From: CALOCV01 sp942491955
GTDB taxonomy: Bacteria; Chlamydiota; Chlamydiia; Chlamydiales; CALOCV01
Length of the DNA stretch: 64,000 nt
Direction of reading: 5' to 3'
NCBI GenBank assembly: GCA_942491955.1
Contig: CALOCV010000030.1
Location: 139,442-203,441, forward strand
The position numbers were made by a program, and so were the translations under genes. The notes beneath the pieces were generated by a model that saw only the letters and a list, made by a program, of their open reading frames with translations, had not been told where the DNA came from and did not search any database. How positions within the stretch are numbered: the first letter of the stretch is position 1; each line of letters starts with the position of its first letter. Positions 34,992-43,474 of this stretch are shown here, one piece after another.

Positions 34992-35729
34992 ATGTTGAGC
35001 CGGATTGTATTTGGATTTTCTCTTTTTGCCCTTGTTCACCTCGAAGCCCTCTCCTTTTTTTCCATCGGTCCCCATCATGACTACACACAAATCCACTTCA
35101 ACAATCCTGGAAAAATCGAAGGATACCTAACAGGGGTGACCGCGGATTATCGCTACTTTTGTGACGAATGGATGGGTGATCTTTGCTACGAAGGGTATTG
35201 GAATATCACACCCATATCGGGCAATCCTTGTCAAGAGAGTTCGATTCGCGAACACCTCATCTCTCTCCGAACAGGCTGGTCCTTTTTCCCCTCCGAATGT
35301 CTCTTGTTTCTTCCCTATATCGGCGGTGCATACAACAGCTACTACAATCGACAAGACCCTTCCGCATCAGGCGGGCTTTTGTACCATTGGAAAAAATGGT
35401 CCCTCCCCATCGGCTTCGAAACCTATTGCAAAGTCAACGATCTCTTCACTCTCGCTCTTTTTGCCGAATGGCGCCCCGACCTTCACGCACGCGTCGATGT
35501 CGTCGGAGAAAAAATCCCTCTCAAAGACAAATGCGCCTTTCGCATCGAACTCCCCTTGATTTTTTGTATCCCATGCGAATACCCATTTTCCATACAAGTT
35601 GTCCCCTTTTATGATTGGAACCAATTTGGAGAGACGACAAAAAACAATAGCAACGGTGTTCCCTTTCCGATTCCGACACTAATCCGTTGGAACTTGGGTC
35701 TGCGCCTCCTCATAGGAACATCATTTTGA
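34992..35729 (+). CDS. Predicted outer membrane beta-barrel protein
   Basis: The 245-residue protein has an N-terminal signal peptide (MLSRIVFGFSLFALVHLEA). Alternating aromatic strands follow, and it ends in Gly-Thr-Ser-Phe, the C-terminal Phe used by the BAM complex. Several Cys pairs (GDLCYEG, NPCQE, FCIPCE) could form disulfides, as in chlamydial envelope proteins. The ATG at 34992 has AAGGAG upstream. The frame opens earlier at 34911, but that part overlaps the region after the MITE. No specific family is recognised. Confidence 0.72.
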   Translation: MLSRIVFGFSLFALVHLEALSFFSIGPHHDYTQIHFNNPGKIEGYLTGVTADYRYFCDEWMGDLCYEGYWNITPISGNPCQESSIREHLISLRTGWSFFPSECLLFLPYIGGAYNSYYNRQDPSASGGLLYHWKKWSLPIGFETYCKVNDLFTLALFAEWRPDLHARVDVVGEKIPLKDKCAFRIELPLIFCIPCEYPFSIQVVPFYDWNQFGETTKNNSNGVPFPIPTLIRWNLGLRLLIGTSF

Positions 35730-35741
35730 ACAGAATTTTTG

Positions 35742-35800
35742 GGGGTCAGGCCTGACATTCGGACATTTGTTCCAAATGTCCGAATGTCAGGCCTGACCCC
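35742..35800. repeat. 59-bp perfect palindrome, copy 2
   Basis: Identical to 33176-33234, 12 bases after the stop of the outer membrane protein. It may terminate that transcript before the haloperoxidase gene. Confidence 0.85.
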
Positions 35801-35824
35801 AATCGTCATTTAGGAACTATTCTT

Positions 35825-37435
35825 ATGAAAAAATTTTTTCTTCCTATGATTCTTTTCGTTGCCCTGCCACTCGTTCTCTTTGCCCAAGGTGATGAGCCCT
35901 TTTTTAAAGTGCGTCGTGCACAACGAAGGATCGAAGCCCATACCATAAAAAGCGGCGTTGCCCATTTTAATGAGAAAAAGTCGGTGCGTCGCCAACTGAG
36001 AAATGGTGACTTGGAACGCTATTTGGACCTCCGAGGCTCTTACGGCAAAGCACTGAACCACTTATCCACAGGCTTTGTCCAAAGAAATGCCTTTCAATCT
36101 CTTCTCATTGCCCTTCAATCAGAATCAATCAGCGCATTTAACCAAATCATCCTCGGAGAAGGAATTGTAAAACTGATTAATCCTCAAGCCTCTCTCGTCT
36201 TTTCCCTAGCAGGGAATGATGGGTGGATCCACACGATGCCAGCAGCTCCTGCTTTTGCTTCGCAAGAGAGTGGTGCCGAAATGGTCGAGCTCTATTGGAC
36301 CGCTCTTGTCCGCGATGTCCCCTTCAATGAATTTAGTACGAACGCAACCGTTGCTAATGCCATTGCAGAATTGAATACCTTGACCGATTTTACCGGCCCA
36401 AAAATCGGGGGACAAGTAACTCCTCAAACGTTTCTGCGAGGAAATGCTCCCGGTAATCTCGTGGGTCCCTATATTTCACAATTTCTCTACCAAACCATCC
36501 CCTACGGATCCACAACCATCGCTCCCGAACAAACCGTACCCGCCGCAGGAACACTCAACGATTTCAATACGATGTTCACCGATTGGTTCACCGTCATCAA
36601 TGGCGGTTCAACAGGAAATACCATCACCTACGACCCCTCTTCCATCTTCCTCCGAACCCCTCGCGATCTGTCGGAATACGTCCATCAAGATACTCCAGGA
36701 CAAGAGGTATTGAATTCCTTACTGATTCTCCATTCATACGGCCCTAGTGCCCTCGACCCCAATTCCTACTACCTCAATAATCCAACACAAGAGGGATTTG
36801 TCACCTTCGGACTTGCCGATGCTCTATTCCTTGCACGTGCAGCAGCCGAAGAGGCTTTGAAAGCGGCGTGGTACCAAAAATGGCAAGTCCATCTTCGTCT
36901 ACGCCCAGAGGAGTATGGCTTTAACGTTCAACAACAAATCGTCAATGGACTCCCTTTAGGGATCCCAAGCCAACTCATTAACTCCCAAGCCCTACAAGAA
37001 ATCTTTGCAACATTTGGCTCCTATTTTCTCCCCCAAGCCTACCCAGAAGGGAGCCCCACACACCCCTCCTACCCAGCCGGCCATGCGGCTTTTATCGGCG
37101 CCGGTGTCACCATCCTTAAAGCTCTATTCAATGAAAACTTTGTCATTCCTAACCCTTTACAACCCGATGCTGCCAATACCGCTCTGGAAGCCTATCCCGG
37201 AATCCTAACCGTGGGTGGGGAACTCAATAAACTCGCCTCTAATATTGCTTTGGGAAGAGATCATGCAGGCGTCCACTACCGCAGCGATGGAACCGAGGGA
37301 ATTCTTCTTGGAGAGAAAATCGCTATCGATGTTCTCAATAACCAATCCTTTCTCTTCAACGAAGATTTTGTCGGCTACACCCTTACCAAGTTCGATGGAA
37401 CGACCATCCTCGTCGGCGGTAAGCGCGCTCCTTAA
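35825..37435 (+). CDS. Vanadium-dependent haloperoxidase-like protein, exported
   Basis: Vanadate-binding PAP2-fold enzymes oxidise halides with hydrogen peroxide, or act as phosphatases. The 536-residue protein has a signal peptide (MKKFFLPMILFVALPLVLFAQ). The active-site motifs are Lys352 with a following RPE in KWQVHLRLRPE, His420 in PSYPAGHA, and Arg478/His484 in LGRDHAGVH. This matches the K/R-H-R/H vanadate pocket. The length and the motif KWxxHLRxRPE are those of bacterial VHPOs. It would act in the periplasm. It has no obvious partner gene, and the palindrome upstream suggests separate transcription. Confidence 0.85.
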   Translation: MKKFFLPMILFVALPLVLFAQGDEPFFKVRRAQRRIEAHTIKSGVAHFNEKKSVRRQLRNGDLERYLDLRGSYGKALNHLSTGFVQRNAFQSLLIALQSESISAFNQIILGEGIVKLINPQASLVFSLAGNDGWIHTMPAAPAFASQESGAEMVELYWTALVRDVPFNEFSTNATVANAIAELNTLTDFTGPKIGGQVTPQTFLRGNAPGNLVGPYISQFLYQTIPYGSTTIAPEQTVPAAGTLNDFNTMFTDWFTVINGGSTGNTITYDPSSIFLRTPRDLSEYVHQDTPGQEVLNSLLILHSYGPSALDPNSYYLNNPTQEGFVTFGLADALFLARAAAEEALKAAWYQKWQVHLRLRPEEYGFNVQQQIVNGLPLGIPSQLINSQALQEIFATFGSYFLPQAYPEGSPTHPSYPAGHAAFIGAGVTILKALFNENFVIPNPLQPDAANTALEAYPGILTVGGELNKLASNIALGRDHAGVHYRSDGTEGILLGEKIAIDVLNNQSFLFNEDFVGYTLTKFDGTTILVGGKRAP

Positions 37436-37488
37436 TACCAGACAATCCTTCTGATAAATCGCATTTGGTATAAACAGTGGTAAAAAAA

Positions 37489-37841
37489 GCTAGGAAGCGA
37501 TAAGCCGGATCCTGTCGGTGATCTGTCGATCACGAGCGATCATTCATCTAGGGATGCCATCACTGACACCCTCCAGCGACACCTTAGCAGCCCTGCGGAA
37601 AACAGGATCGCTGCTGTTCGGCCTTGCTTCGGATAGGGTTTGTCCAATCAGACATTTCTGCCTGGCGAGGAGCGCCTAACACCCCCATTTCACCCTCTCT
37701 TGCTTGCGCAAGCGGTTTGTTTTCTGTGACACTTTCCGTAGCCTTGCGGCCCCCAGCCTTTCGCTGGTATCCTTTCCTGTGAAGTCCAGACTTTCCTCTC
37801 CTACGATGGACATCGTAGCAGCGATCGCTTGCTTCCTAGCA
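37489..37841 (-). ncRNA. rnpB: RNase P RNA (bacterial type A-like)
   Basis: The catalytic RNA that cleaves tRNA 5-prime leaders. On the minus strand the ends form helix P1 (GCTAGGAAGC at the 5-prime end, GCTTCCTAGC at the 3-prime end). GAGGAAAGTCTGGACTTC is the conserved CR-I block. AGATGAATGATCG matches CR-V, and GGATCCGGCTTATCGC is the 3-prime domain. A run of seven Ts after P1 serves as terminator. It starts nine bases after the cdsZ stop and is probably transcribed with it or from a promoter in the cdsZ end. About 353 nt. Confidence 0.92.
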
Positions 37842-37849
37842 AAACTATG

Positions 37850-38635
37850 CTATGCGGCTGAACGCGTTCTTCTGCGTCGTGTTTTCGTCGTCTCTTCTAC
37901 GCCTTCGGTCTCTTGTGTTTCAGGCCAGTAATGAATCCGCGAACAGTGCTCACAAAAAACAAGACGCTCTTGCTTGCGCACGAGATTCTCATCTTGCGCT
38001 GTCACCGTGATGTGACACCCTGAACAGCACCGATTTTCGATAGGAACAACAACACGCCCTTTCTTATTGCGAAGCAACCGTTCATAAATCTCTAAAATTT
38101 CGCTGTCGATAACTGTTGCCATTTGATCGCGTCGCTCTTTAATATTTCTCCCTTCTTGATTGAGATGGGAGATATTTTCACGGATTTCGTGCACGACAAC
38201 TTTTGAATTTTCTTTTGTTGTTTGGTAATTGTCCTGAAGATTTTTGCACGCCTCTTCCTCGATAGAAAGTTTATCATAAAGGTCGCTCAATCGATTCTCT
38301 TTAGCAGTTTTTTCCCGATTTACCTGAGCCATTTCATGGGTTAAGGCGTTAAATTCTTCAATTTTTTTGATTTCTGATTGTTTTTCTTCGAGTTTCTTCC
38401 CTTTTTCAACAATTTGCTTTAGATCACTCTCGGTCAAACGGATCGTCGCTTTCAATTCCATGATTTCCGACTCTTTGAGTGTCACTTGGCTCTCTAAATT
38501 CTTTTGAATCGCCTGGATACTGTCGAGCTCTTGCTTCCTCTCTCTCCGAAGGCGTAAAAGCTGAATCATTTGGATATCGAGCTCTTGCATCGTTAAAACG
38601 GATTGTAGGACTTCTTTCAGATTTTTTTTGGCCAT
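37850..38635 (-). CDS. cdsZ: Coiled-coil zinc-ribbon protein CdsZ (CT398 type)
   Basis: The 261-residue protein has a long N-terminal coiled coil (about residues 10-190, rich in Glu, Lys, Gln) and a C-terminal C4 zinc ribbon (CCSGC and FCEHC near residues 203-232). A basic tail (TKTRRRRTRSAA) ends it. The chlamydial homologue CT398 interacts with sigma-54 and with T3SS components, as I recall. The position next to rnpB is conserved. The start ATG at 38635 is preceded only by a weak ribosome site. Confidence 0.85.
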   Translation of the reverse strand: MAKKNLKEVLQSVLTMQELDIQMIQLLRLRRERKQELDSIQAIQKNLESQVTLKESEIMELKATIRLTESDLKQIVEKGKKLEEKQSEIKKIEEFNALTHEMAQVNREKTAKENRLSDLYDKLSIEEEACKNLQDNYQTTKENSKVVVHEIRENISHLNQEGRNIKERRDQMATVIDSEILEIYERLLRNKKGRVVVPIENRCCSGCHITVTAQDENLVRKQERLVFCEHCSRIHYWPETQETEGVEETTKTRRRRTRSAA

Positions 38636-38787
38636 AAAATCTTCACCTTAATAGAAGTTTAAGAAAGTGAGGATACTCTTTTTTTCCTTAAAAAGCAAGA
38701 ACGAGAAATTTTCCATATGTGCTTACGTCCCTTGAATATTTTAGTAAGATCCAGGCATACTTTCCCTTTCCACACTTTGTGAGGCAA

Positions 38788-40332
38788 ATGGACCTAATGA
38801 CACCCCTTTTGGAACACTACTTTTCCGTTACCCCAAGAGAACAATACAACTCCGCCGCCATTGCTTATCTGGCGACTTTAGACCACCTCGAAGAAACGGC
38901 CCCCGAAATCCGCAATGCCATCATCCAAGAACTCAAAGACCAACGCGCCCACTTAAAGCTCATTGCATCAGAAAATTTTTCCTCTCTTGCCGTACAACTC
39001 GCAATGGGCAATCTCCTAACCGACAAATATGCCGAAGGATTTGTCCATCATCGTTTCTATGCCGGATGTGAAAATGTCGATGCTGCAGAGGCTGTTGCAG
39101 AGCGAGAAGCAAAAGACCTCTTTCAAGCTGATGAGGTCTATGTCCAGCCTCATTCGGGTGTCGATGCCAACCTCGTTGCCTTCTGGTGCATGCTCTACCA
39201 CCGTTTCCAAACTCCTGAAATGGAACGCCTCGGCAAAAAACATGTCGAAGCTCTTACAACTGAGGAACACGAAAAGATACGCCAATCCATGGTCAATAGC
39301 ACCCTTATGGGGATGTCTCTTGAGGCAGGCGGACACCTCACCCACGGCTTCCGCTTCAATATGTTTTCCAAAATGTCCCGCTCCGTCCTCTATGGCGTAA
39401 ACCCTACAACAGAACAGATCGACTATGCTGTTTTAGCCAATCAAGTGAAGAAGGAACGCCCCACGATTCTTCTTGCCGGCTATTCAGCCTATCCACGACG
39501 TCTTGATTTTGCCAAATTTCGCGAAATTGCTGATAGTGTTGGTGCTTTCCTTTGGGTCGATATGGCCCATTTCTCTGGACTTGTTGCTGGGAAAGTTTTC
39601 CAAGGGGTGGAAAATCCCATCCCCTATGCCGATTTCATCAGCTCAACCACGCATAAAACCCTTCGAGGCCCTAGAGGAGGATTGGTTCTTTGTAAAAGTA
39701 TCTATCGCGACATCTTGCAAAAAGGATGTCCCCTCGTCCTAGGAGGTCCTCTTCCCCATGTCATTGCCGCCAAAGCCATAGCTTTTTCCGAAGCCAACAC
39801 TCCAAATTTCCGCTCTTATGCACAGCGCGTTGTCGATAATGCCCGAAGCCTTGGTGAAAGCCTTACCCGGAGGGGATGCCGCCTTACGACAGGTGGGACG
39901 GACAACCATATGGTCATTGTTGATGTCTCTGCCTTTGCTCTCACAGGGCGTCAAGCAGAAAACGCCCTTCGCAAAGCGGGATTGATCGTCAATCGCAATG
40001 CCATTCCCTTCGATCAAAATGGAAATTGGTATACTTCAGGAATTCGAATTGGAACTCCCGCTGCAACCACATTAGGTATGGGACCTAAAGAAATGGATCT
40101 CATTGCTGATCTGATCCACTCAATTCTCTCTCACACAAAACCTGGAACCGTAGAAAAAACAGGTCAAAGAAGTCGCGTGAGTGTGGATATCGATCCTTCT
40201 GTATTAGACAAAGTCAAAGCACGAGGAAGCGATTTATTGCAACAATACCCCCTCTATCCAGAAATCCTTCTCGCAAGCGAAACGAATGGAAATCCCCAAA
40301 CAGGATTGCAAGAATCTCCCGCTTTGCGATAG
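38788..40332 (+). CDS. glyA: Serine hydroxymethyltransferase
   Basis: PLP enzyme that interconverts serine and glycine with tetrahydrofolate. It carries the chlamydial-type N-terminus (AYLATLDHLEETAPEIRNAI), LIASENFSS, QPHSGVDAN, VDMAHFSGL, the PLP Lys in STTHKTLRGPRGG, and GGTDNHMVIVD. The frame is open from GTG 38719, but the ATGs at 38788 or 38797 after GAGG fit the family start. At 514 residues it is longer than E. coli GlyA, as chlamydial enzymes are, owing to an insertion after the PHSG motif. It heads the glyA-clpP-dapF block. Confidence 0.94.
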   Translation: MDLMTPLLEHYFSVTPREQYNSAAIAYLATLDHLEETAPEIRNAIIQELKDQRAHLKLIASENFSSLAVQLAMGNLLTDKYAEGFVHHRFYAGCENVDAAEAVAEREAKDLFQADEVYVQPHSGVDANLVAFWCMLYHRFQTPEMERLGKKHVEALTTEEHEKIRQSMVNSTLMGMSLEAGGHLTHGFRFNMFSKMSRSVLYGVNPTTEQIDYAVLANQVKKERPTILLAGYSAYPRRLDFAKFREIADSVGAFLWVDMAHFSGLVAGKVFQGVENPIPYADFISSTTHKTLRGPRGGLVLCKSIYRDILQKGCPLVLGGPLPHVIAAKAIAFSEANTPNFRSYAQRVVDNARSLGESLTRRGCRLTTGGTDNHMVIVDVSAFALTGRQAENALRKAGLIVNRNAIPFDQNGNWYTSGIRIGTPAATTLGMGPKEMDLIADLIHSILSHTKPGTVEKTGQRSRVSVDIDPSVLDKVKARGSDLLQQYPLYPEILLASETNGNPQTGLQESPALR

Positions 40333-40362
40333 ATAATAAAAAAAACCATCGTGAGGAAATGC

Positions 40363-40968
40363 ATGGCCAAAAGCGAAAAAGAACCGAATGACACCTTCTA
40401 TAAAGTAGAAGATAAAATCCAACAGACAATCCTCGAATCCAGAAGGGTTTTCATCTCTGAAGGCATCGACAATCAAGTAGCCACGCAGATTATCGAAAAC
40501 CTGTGGTATCTCGACACAAAAGATCCTAAAAAACCGATCCTTCTCGTCATCAATAGCCCTGGTGGTTCGATCGATGCAGGATTTGCCATTTGGGACCAAG
40601 CTAAATCTCTTTCGTCTCCTATTGCCACTCTTGTTACCGGCCTCGCGGCTTCCATGGCATCCATCTTAAGTCTTGTGGCACCGAAAAAATCCCGATTTGC
40701 TACCCCAATGTCCCGATTCATGATCCATCAACCCCTTATCTCCGGAGTCGTTCGTGGTCAGGCAACCGATCTCGATATCCAAGCGCAAGAAATTTTAAAG
40801 ACGCGTGATCGACTTATTGATCTTTATGCTGCAGAAACTGGACAAACCTTTGAGACGATTAAGAAGGCGATCGATCGCGATACCTGGATGACATCCGAGG
40901 AAGCTAAAGAGTTTGGACTCATTTACAAAATCATCTCTTCCTATTCCGAGATGCCTTCTTTTGGATAA
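40363..40968 (+). CDS. clpP: ATP-dependent Clp protease proteolytic subunit
   Basis: Serine peptidase of the ClpXP/ClpAP machines. In the 201-residue protein the catalytic triad is Ser97 (GLAASMAS), His122 (FMIHQPL) and Asp171 (IDRDTWM), at the same numbers as E. coli ClpP. The chlamydial second ClpP (CT431) has the same neighbours. GLAAS replaces the usual GQAAS. The ATG at 40363, with GAGGA upstream, is chosen over the GTG at 40351. Confidence 0.94.
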   Translation: MAKSEKEPNDTFYKVEDKIQQTILESRRVFISEGIDNQVATQIIENLWYLDTKDPKKPILLVINSPGGSIDAGFAIWDQAKSLSSPIATLVTGLAASMASILSLVAPKKSRFATPMSRFMIHQPLISGVVRGQATDLDIQAQEILKTRDRLIDLYAAETGQTFETIKKAIDRDTWMTSEEAKEFGLIYKIISSYSEMPSFG

Positions 40969-41828
40969 TCCATCGATCCCTTTTCATAAGTATACGGGGT
41001 GTGGCAACGACTTCATTCTAATCGATAATCGAAAAAAAACCATCCCCCTTTTTGACGAGAAAACGCGCTCTCTTCTCTGTGACCGTCACAGAGGAATCGG
41101 TGCCGATGGGATTATTTTCCTCCTTCCATCGGCAATAGCCGATTACAAAATGCAATACTTTAATGCGGACGGAAAAGAAGCTGCTCTTTGTGGTAATGGG
41201 GTTCGTTGTTTGGGTACCTTTCTACAAACCATCGATTCGCTGTCTGAAACATTTTCTCTTGAAACCGATGATCGCATCATTGGCATACAGACCTCATCGG
41301 ATGGTCTCATTGTTGATTTCGGTCGTGTGACGCAAATGGAATGGTCCATTCCTTTAATCATCGAAAATAACTCCTTTTCTGTTCACACCTTTTCCGTTGG
41401 AGTACCCCACCTAGTTCTTTTTGTGGAGGATGTTACCCAATTTCCCCCTCTCTTATTTTGGTCCTCTAATCCGCAACCACCCCCGTTTTCTCCCTGAAGG
41501 AGTGAACGTCAATATTGCACAAGTCAAAGGGTCATCCGTTTCGATGCGCACTTTCGAACGAGGCGTTGAAGGCGAGACGCAGGCGTGTGGCACCGGTGCA
41601 GCAGCTGTTGCTATCGCGGCTCATCACATCCATCATCTTCCCTCACCCGTTCCGATAGATACTCTTTATGGAGATCGTCTCATTGTACAATGCGAACAAG
41701 ATGGAAATCATTATTCCCATATTCGGCAAAAAGGGCCCGCAACCTTTCTTTTCCAGGGAGAATTTCCCCTTTCTCATTACTTTTTTCCGGCAAAGGTTGA
41801 AAGGAACCTGATAAAAACAGTATACTAG
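40961..41828 (+). pseudogene. dapF: Diaminopimelate epimerase with a one-base frame break
   Basis: DapF makes meso-diaminopimelate for lysine and peptidoglycan. The 5-prime frame has YTGCGNDFILID and the first catalytic Cys in LCGNGVRC. It breaks at a run of five Cs (41444-41448) and would stop at 41497. The next frame continues with PEGVNVNIAQVKG, RTFERGVEGET and the second catalytic Cys in QACGTGAAAVA, to 41828. Four Cs would restore one protein of about 288 residues. The start is TTG 40961 (or TTG 40913 inside clpP). The gene should be essential, so an error in the sequence is likely. Confidence 0.85.
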
Positions 41829-41832
41829 GGTG

Positions 41833-41857
41833 GGTTCGAATTTTCTATTTTCGAACC
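41833..41857. terminator. Hairpin between dapF and the UPF0158 gene
   Basis: GGTTCGAA and TTCGAACC form a perfect 8-bp stem with a 9-base loop, five bases after the dapF stop. No long T-run follows, so termination may be partial or Rho-dependent. Confidence 0.4.
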
Positions 41858-41901
41858 TGTTTCCGTATAAAACAAGCTTTTCTTTTACTTGATACCATCC
41901 T

Positions 41902-42936
41902 ATGTGCGCAAAAACTCTCGCAGAAAAAGAACCGCAACACCCATTGATCCTTCGATGCCATCGATTGATGGAGGCTTTTGCCAAATCCGATGACGAAAGG
42001 GATTTTTATATCGATCAACTTGAAGGATTCCTTCTCTTTGTCGACCTTGACAAACCGCAAGAAGAACTCCATGCTCTCTATGCTGAGATTGAAAAAAATT
42101 CTGAACGATATATTTTGATCCCCAAACTCACTTTCTTTGAGACAAAAAAAATCATGGAAGGCTTTGTTAATGAAAAAGTCTACGATATTGATACCAAAGA
42201 AAAATTGAGCGATATCATTCAGTCAAAAGAGGCGCGCGAAAATTTCATTGAATTCATCTATGATACGCATACAGAACTCGATAAATGGCAGCAATATTAT
42301 CAAGAGCGATCCCGAATTCGAATCATTGAATGGTTGAGGATGAATCATTTTCATTTTGTTTTCGAAGAAGATCTTGACATGCCTATCCTTCTTATCGATC
42401 GCCTAAAACAAACGGTTTTTGACACTAATGTAGAACGCGATGTTTTCGCTGCGCGAAAAGAAATTATTAGCAAATCGAAAAGTTATTACTCAAGCGAAGC
42501 TTTAAATCCACGACCCAAGCGGGGCCGCCCACCCAAACAAGCAGTAAAACTCGATGTGACATTGCAATCCACAAGCGACATCTATATAACAGTATCTAAG
42601 CCACTCCGCCCTTTCCTATTCACCCCAGACACTACAGGTGGTATTGCTGCCATCTTTTCTGCAAAATTTGAAACAGAAGAGGAACTCCTCTCCCATCGCA
42701 AACAAACTTTACTGGACGAAGAAGGAGATAGCTCGGATTTGCAGACAACACTTGCCACTCTAAGACGTATCTCCAGCCGTTGGATCGAACCTAAAATAGA
42801 AGAAGAATCTTCCTTATCTTTAAAAGAAGAGGAGAAAGAAGAAATTCCCGAAATTCCTGCCCCTAAAAAGAAGCGAGCACCTGCAAAAAAACCAACAGAA
42901 AAAAAGAGACCGCGAAAACCACTCCTAAGAAAGTAG
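41902..42936 (+). CDS. UPF0158 family protein with Lys-rich tail (CT429 type)
   Basis: Conserved chlamydial protein found after dapF as in CT429-CT430. In the 344 residues as printed, the UPF0158 part (about 1-150) has FYIDQLEGFLLFVDL, IEKNSERYILIPKL and RIRIIEWLRMNHFHFVFEEDLD. The C-terminal half is low-complexity and basic (RPKRGRPPKQ with an AT-hook-like core, then PKKKRAPAKKPTEKKRPRK). A one-base gain at the A4 run 42915-42918 would bypass the stop and extend the tail by about 25 Lys/Pro-rich codons to TGA 43011-43013, overlapping the next ATG. That strongly suggests the true end is 43013. DNA binding by the tail is an inference. Confidence 0.8.
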   Translation: MCAKTLAEKEPQHPLILRCHRLMEAFAKSDDERDFYIDQLEGFLLFVDLDKPQEELHALYAEIEKNSERYILIPKLTFFETKKIMEGFVNEKVYDIDTKEKLSDIIQSKEARENFIEFIYDTHTELDKWQQYYQERSRIRIIEWLRMNHFHFVFEEDLDMPILLIDRLKQTVFDTNVERDVFAARKEIISKSKSYYSSEALNPRPKRGRPPKQAVKLDVTLQSTSDIYITVSKPLRPFLFTPDTTGGIAAIFSAKFETEEELLSHRKQTLLDEEGDSSDLQTTLATLRRISSRWIEPKIEEESSLSLKEEEKEEIPEIPAPKKKRAPAKKPTEKKRPRKPLLRK

Positions 42937-43009
42937 CTGAGAAAAAGCCCTCTAAAAAAGCATCTCCTCCGCCAAAAACCTCTTCTTCGCTCAAAAAACG
43001 GAAGAAAAC

Positions 43010-43474
43010 ATGAGCAACCAAGTGATTCGCATTCTTACCATTGTTGTCATCGTTGCTATGAGCTTTTTGCTCTTATTTAACTTGAAAAAATGGTTACCTG
43101 GAGGAACAAGTGAACCGTATCTTCAGAGCAAAACGGTCACGTCCATCACAATTGTTGAAGAAGGAAAAGAATATCCTGTAGCAACAGGTGCCCTACCAAA
43201 TTTTATTGGTTATATCAATCATTCTGTTCCGGTTGAAGGAATCCGCAAAGAGGGAAAAAAGGAAAAGCCCCGATTTGAAAAGATTGTGATCGTCCGTAAA
43301 GAGGATGTAGATGCAATCATCACCCCCATTCTTTATGTTGATGACAATTTAATTTTTTCCGCTCCGCAATGGAATCCTCACGGCTACATGCTCGACCTCA
43401 GTGACGGCTACTTACAAGAACTTATCCTCAAGACCACACAGCAAAGATCCGATGCATCATCCGCTAACATGTGA
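43010..43474 (+). CDS. Single-pass membrane protein, unknown
   Basis: The 154-residue protein has an N-terminal membrane anchor (about residues 7-24) and a periplasmic domain predicted to be beta-rich (KTVTSITIVEEGKEYPVATG, EKIVIVRKEDVDAIITPIL). Its ATG overlaps the restored stop of the UPF0158 gene (ATGA), so the two are likely coupled. Its end overlaps the convergent USP-like gene by 18 bases. No family recognised. Confidence 0.72.
   Translation: MSNQVIRILTIVVIVAMSFLLLFNLKKWLPGGTSEPYLQSKTVTSITIVEEGKEYPVATGALPNFIGYINHSVPVEGIRKEGKKEKPRFEKIVIVRKEDVDAIITPILYVDDNLIFSAPQWNPHGYMLDLSDGYLQELILKTTQQRSDASSANM

Noticed and set aside
37434..37470. ATACCA...TGGTAT segment after the haloperoxidase as a third MITE copy
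   Set aside because: Only about six terminal bases match the MITE ends and the interior is unrelated. It is too short to claim.
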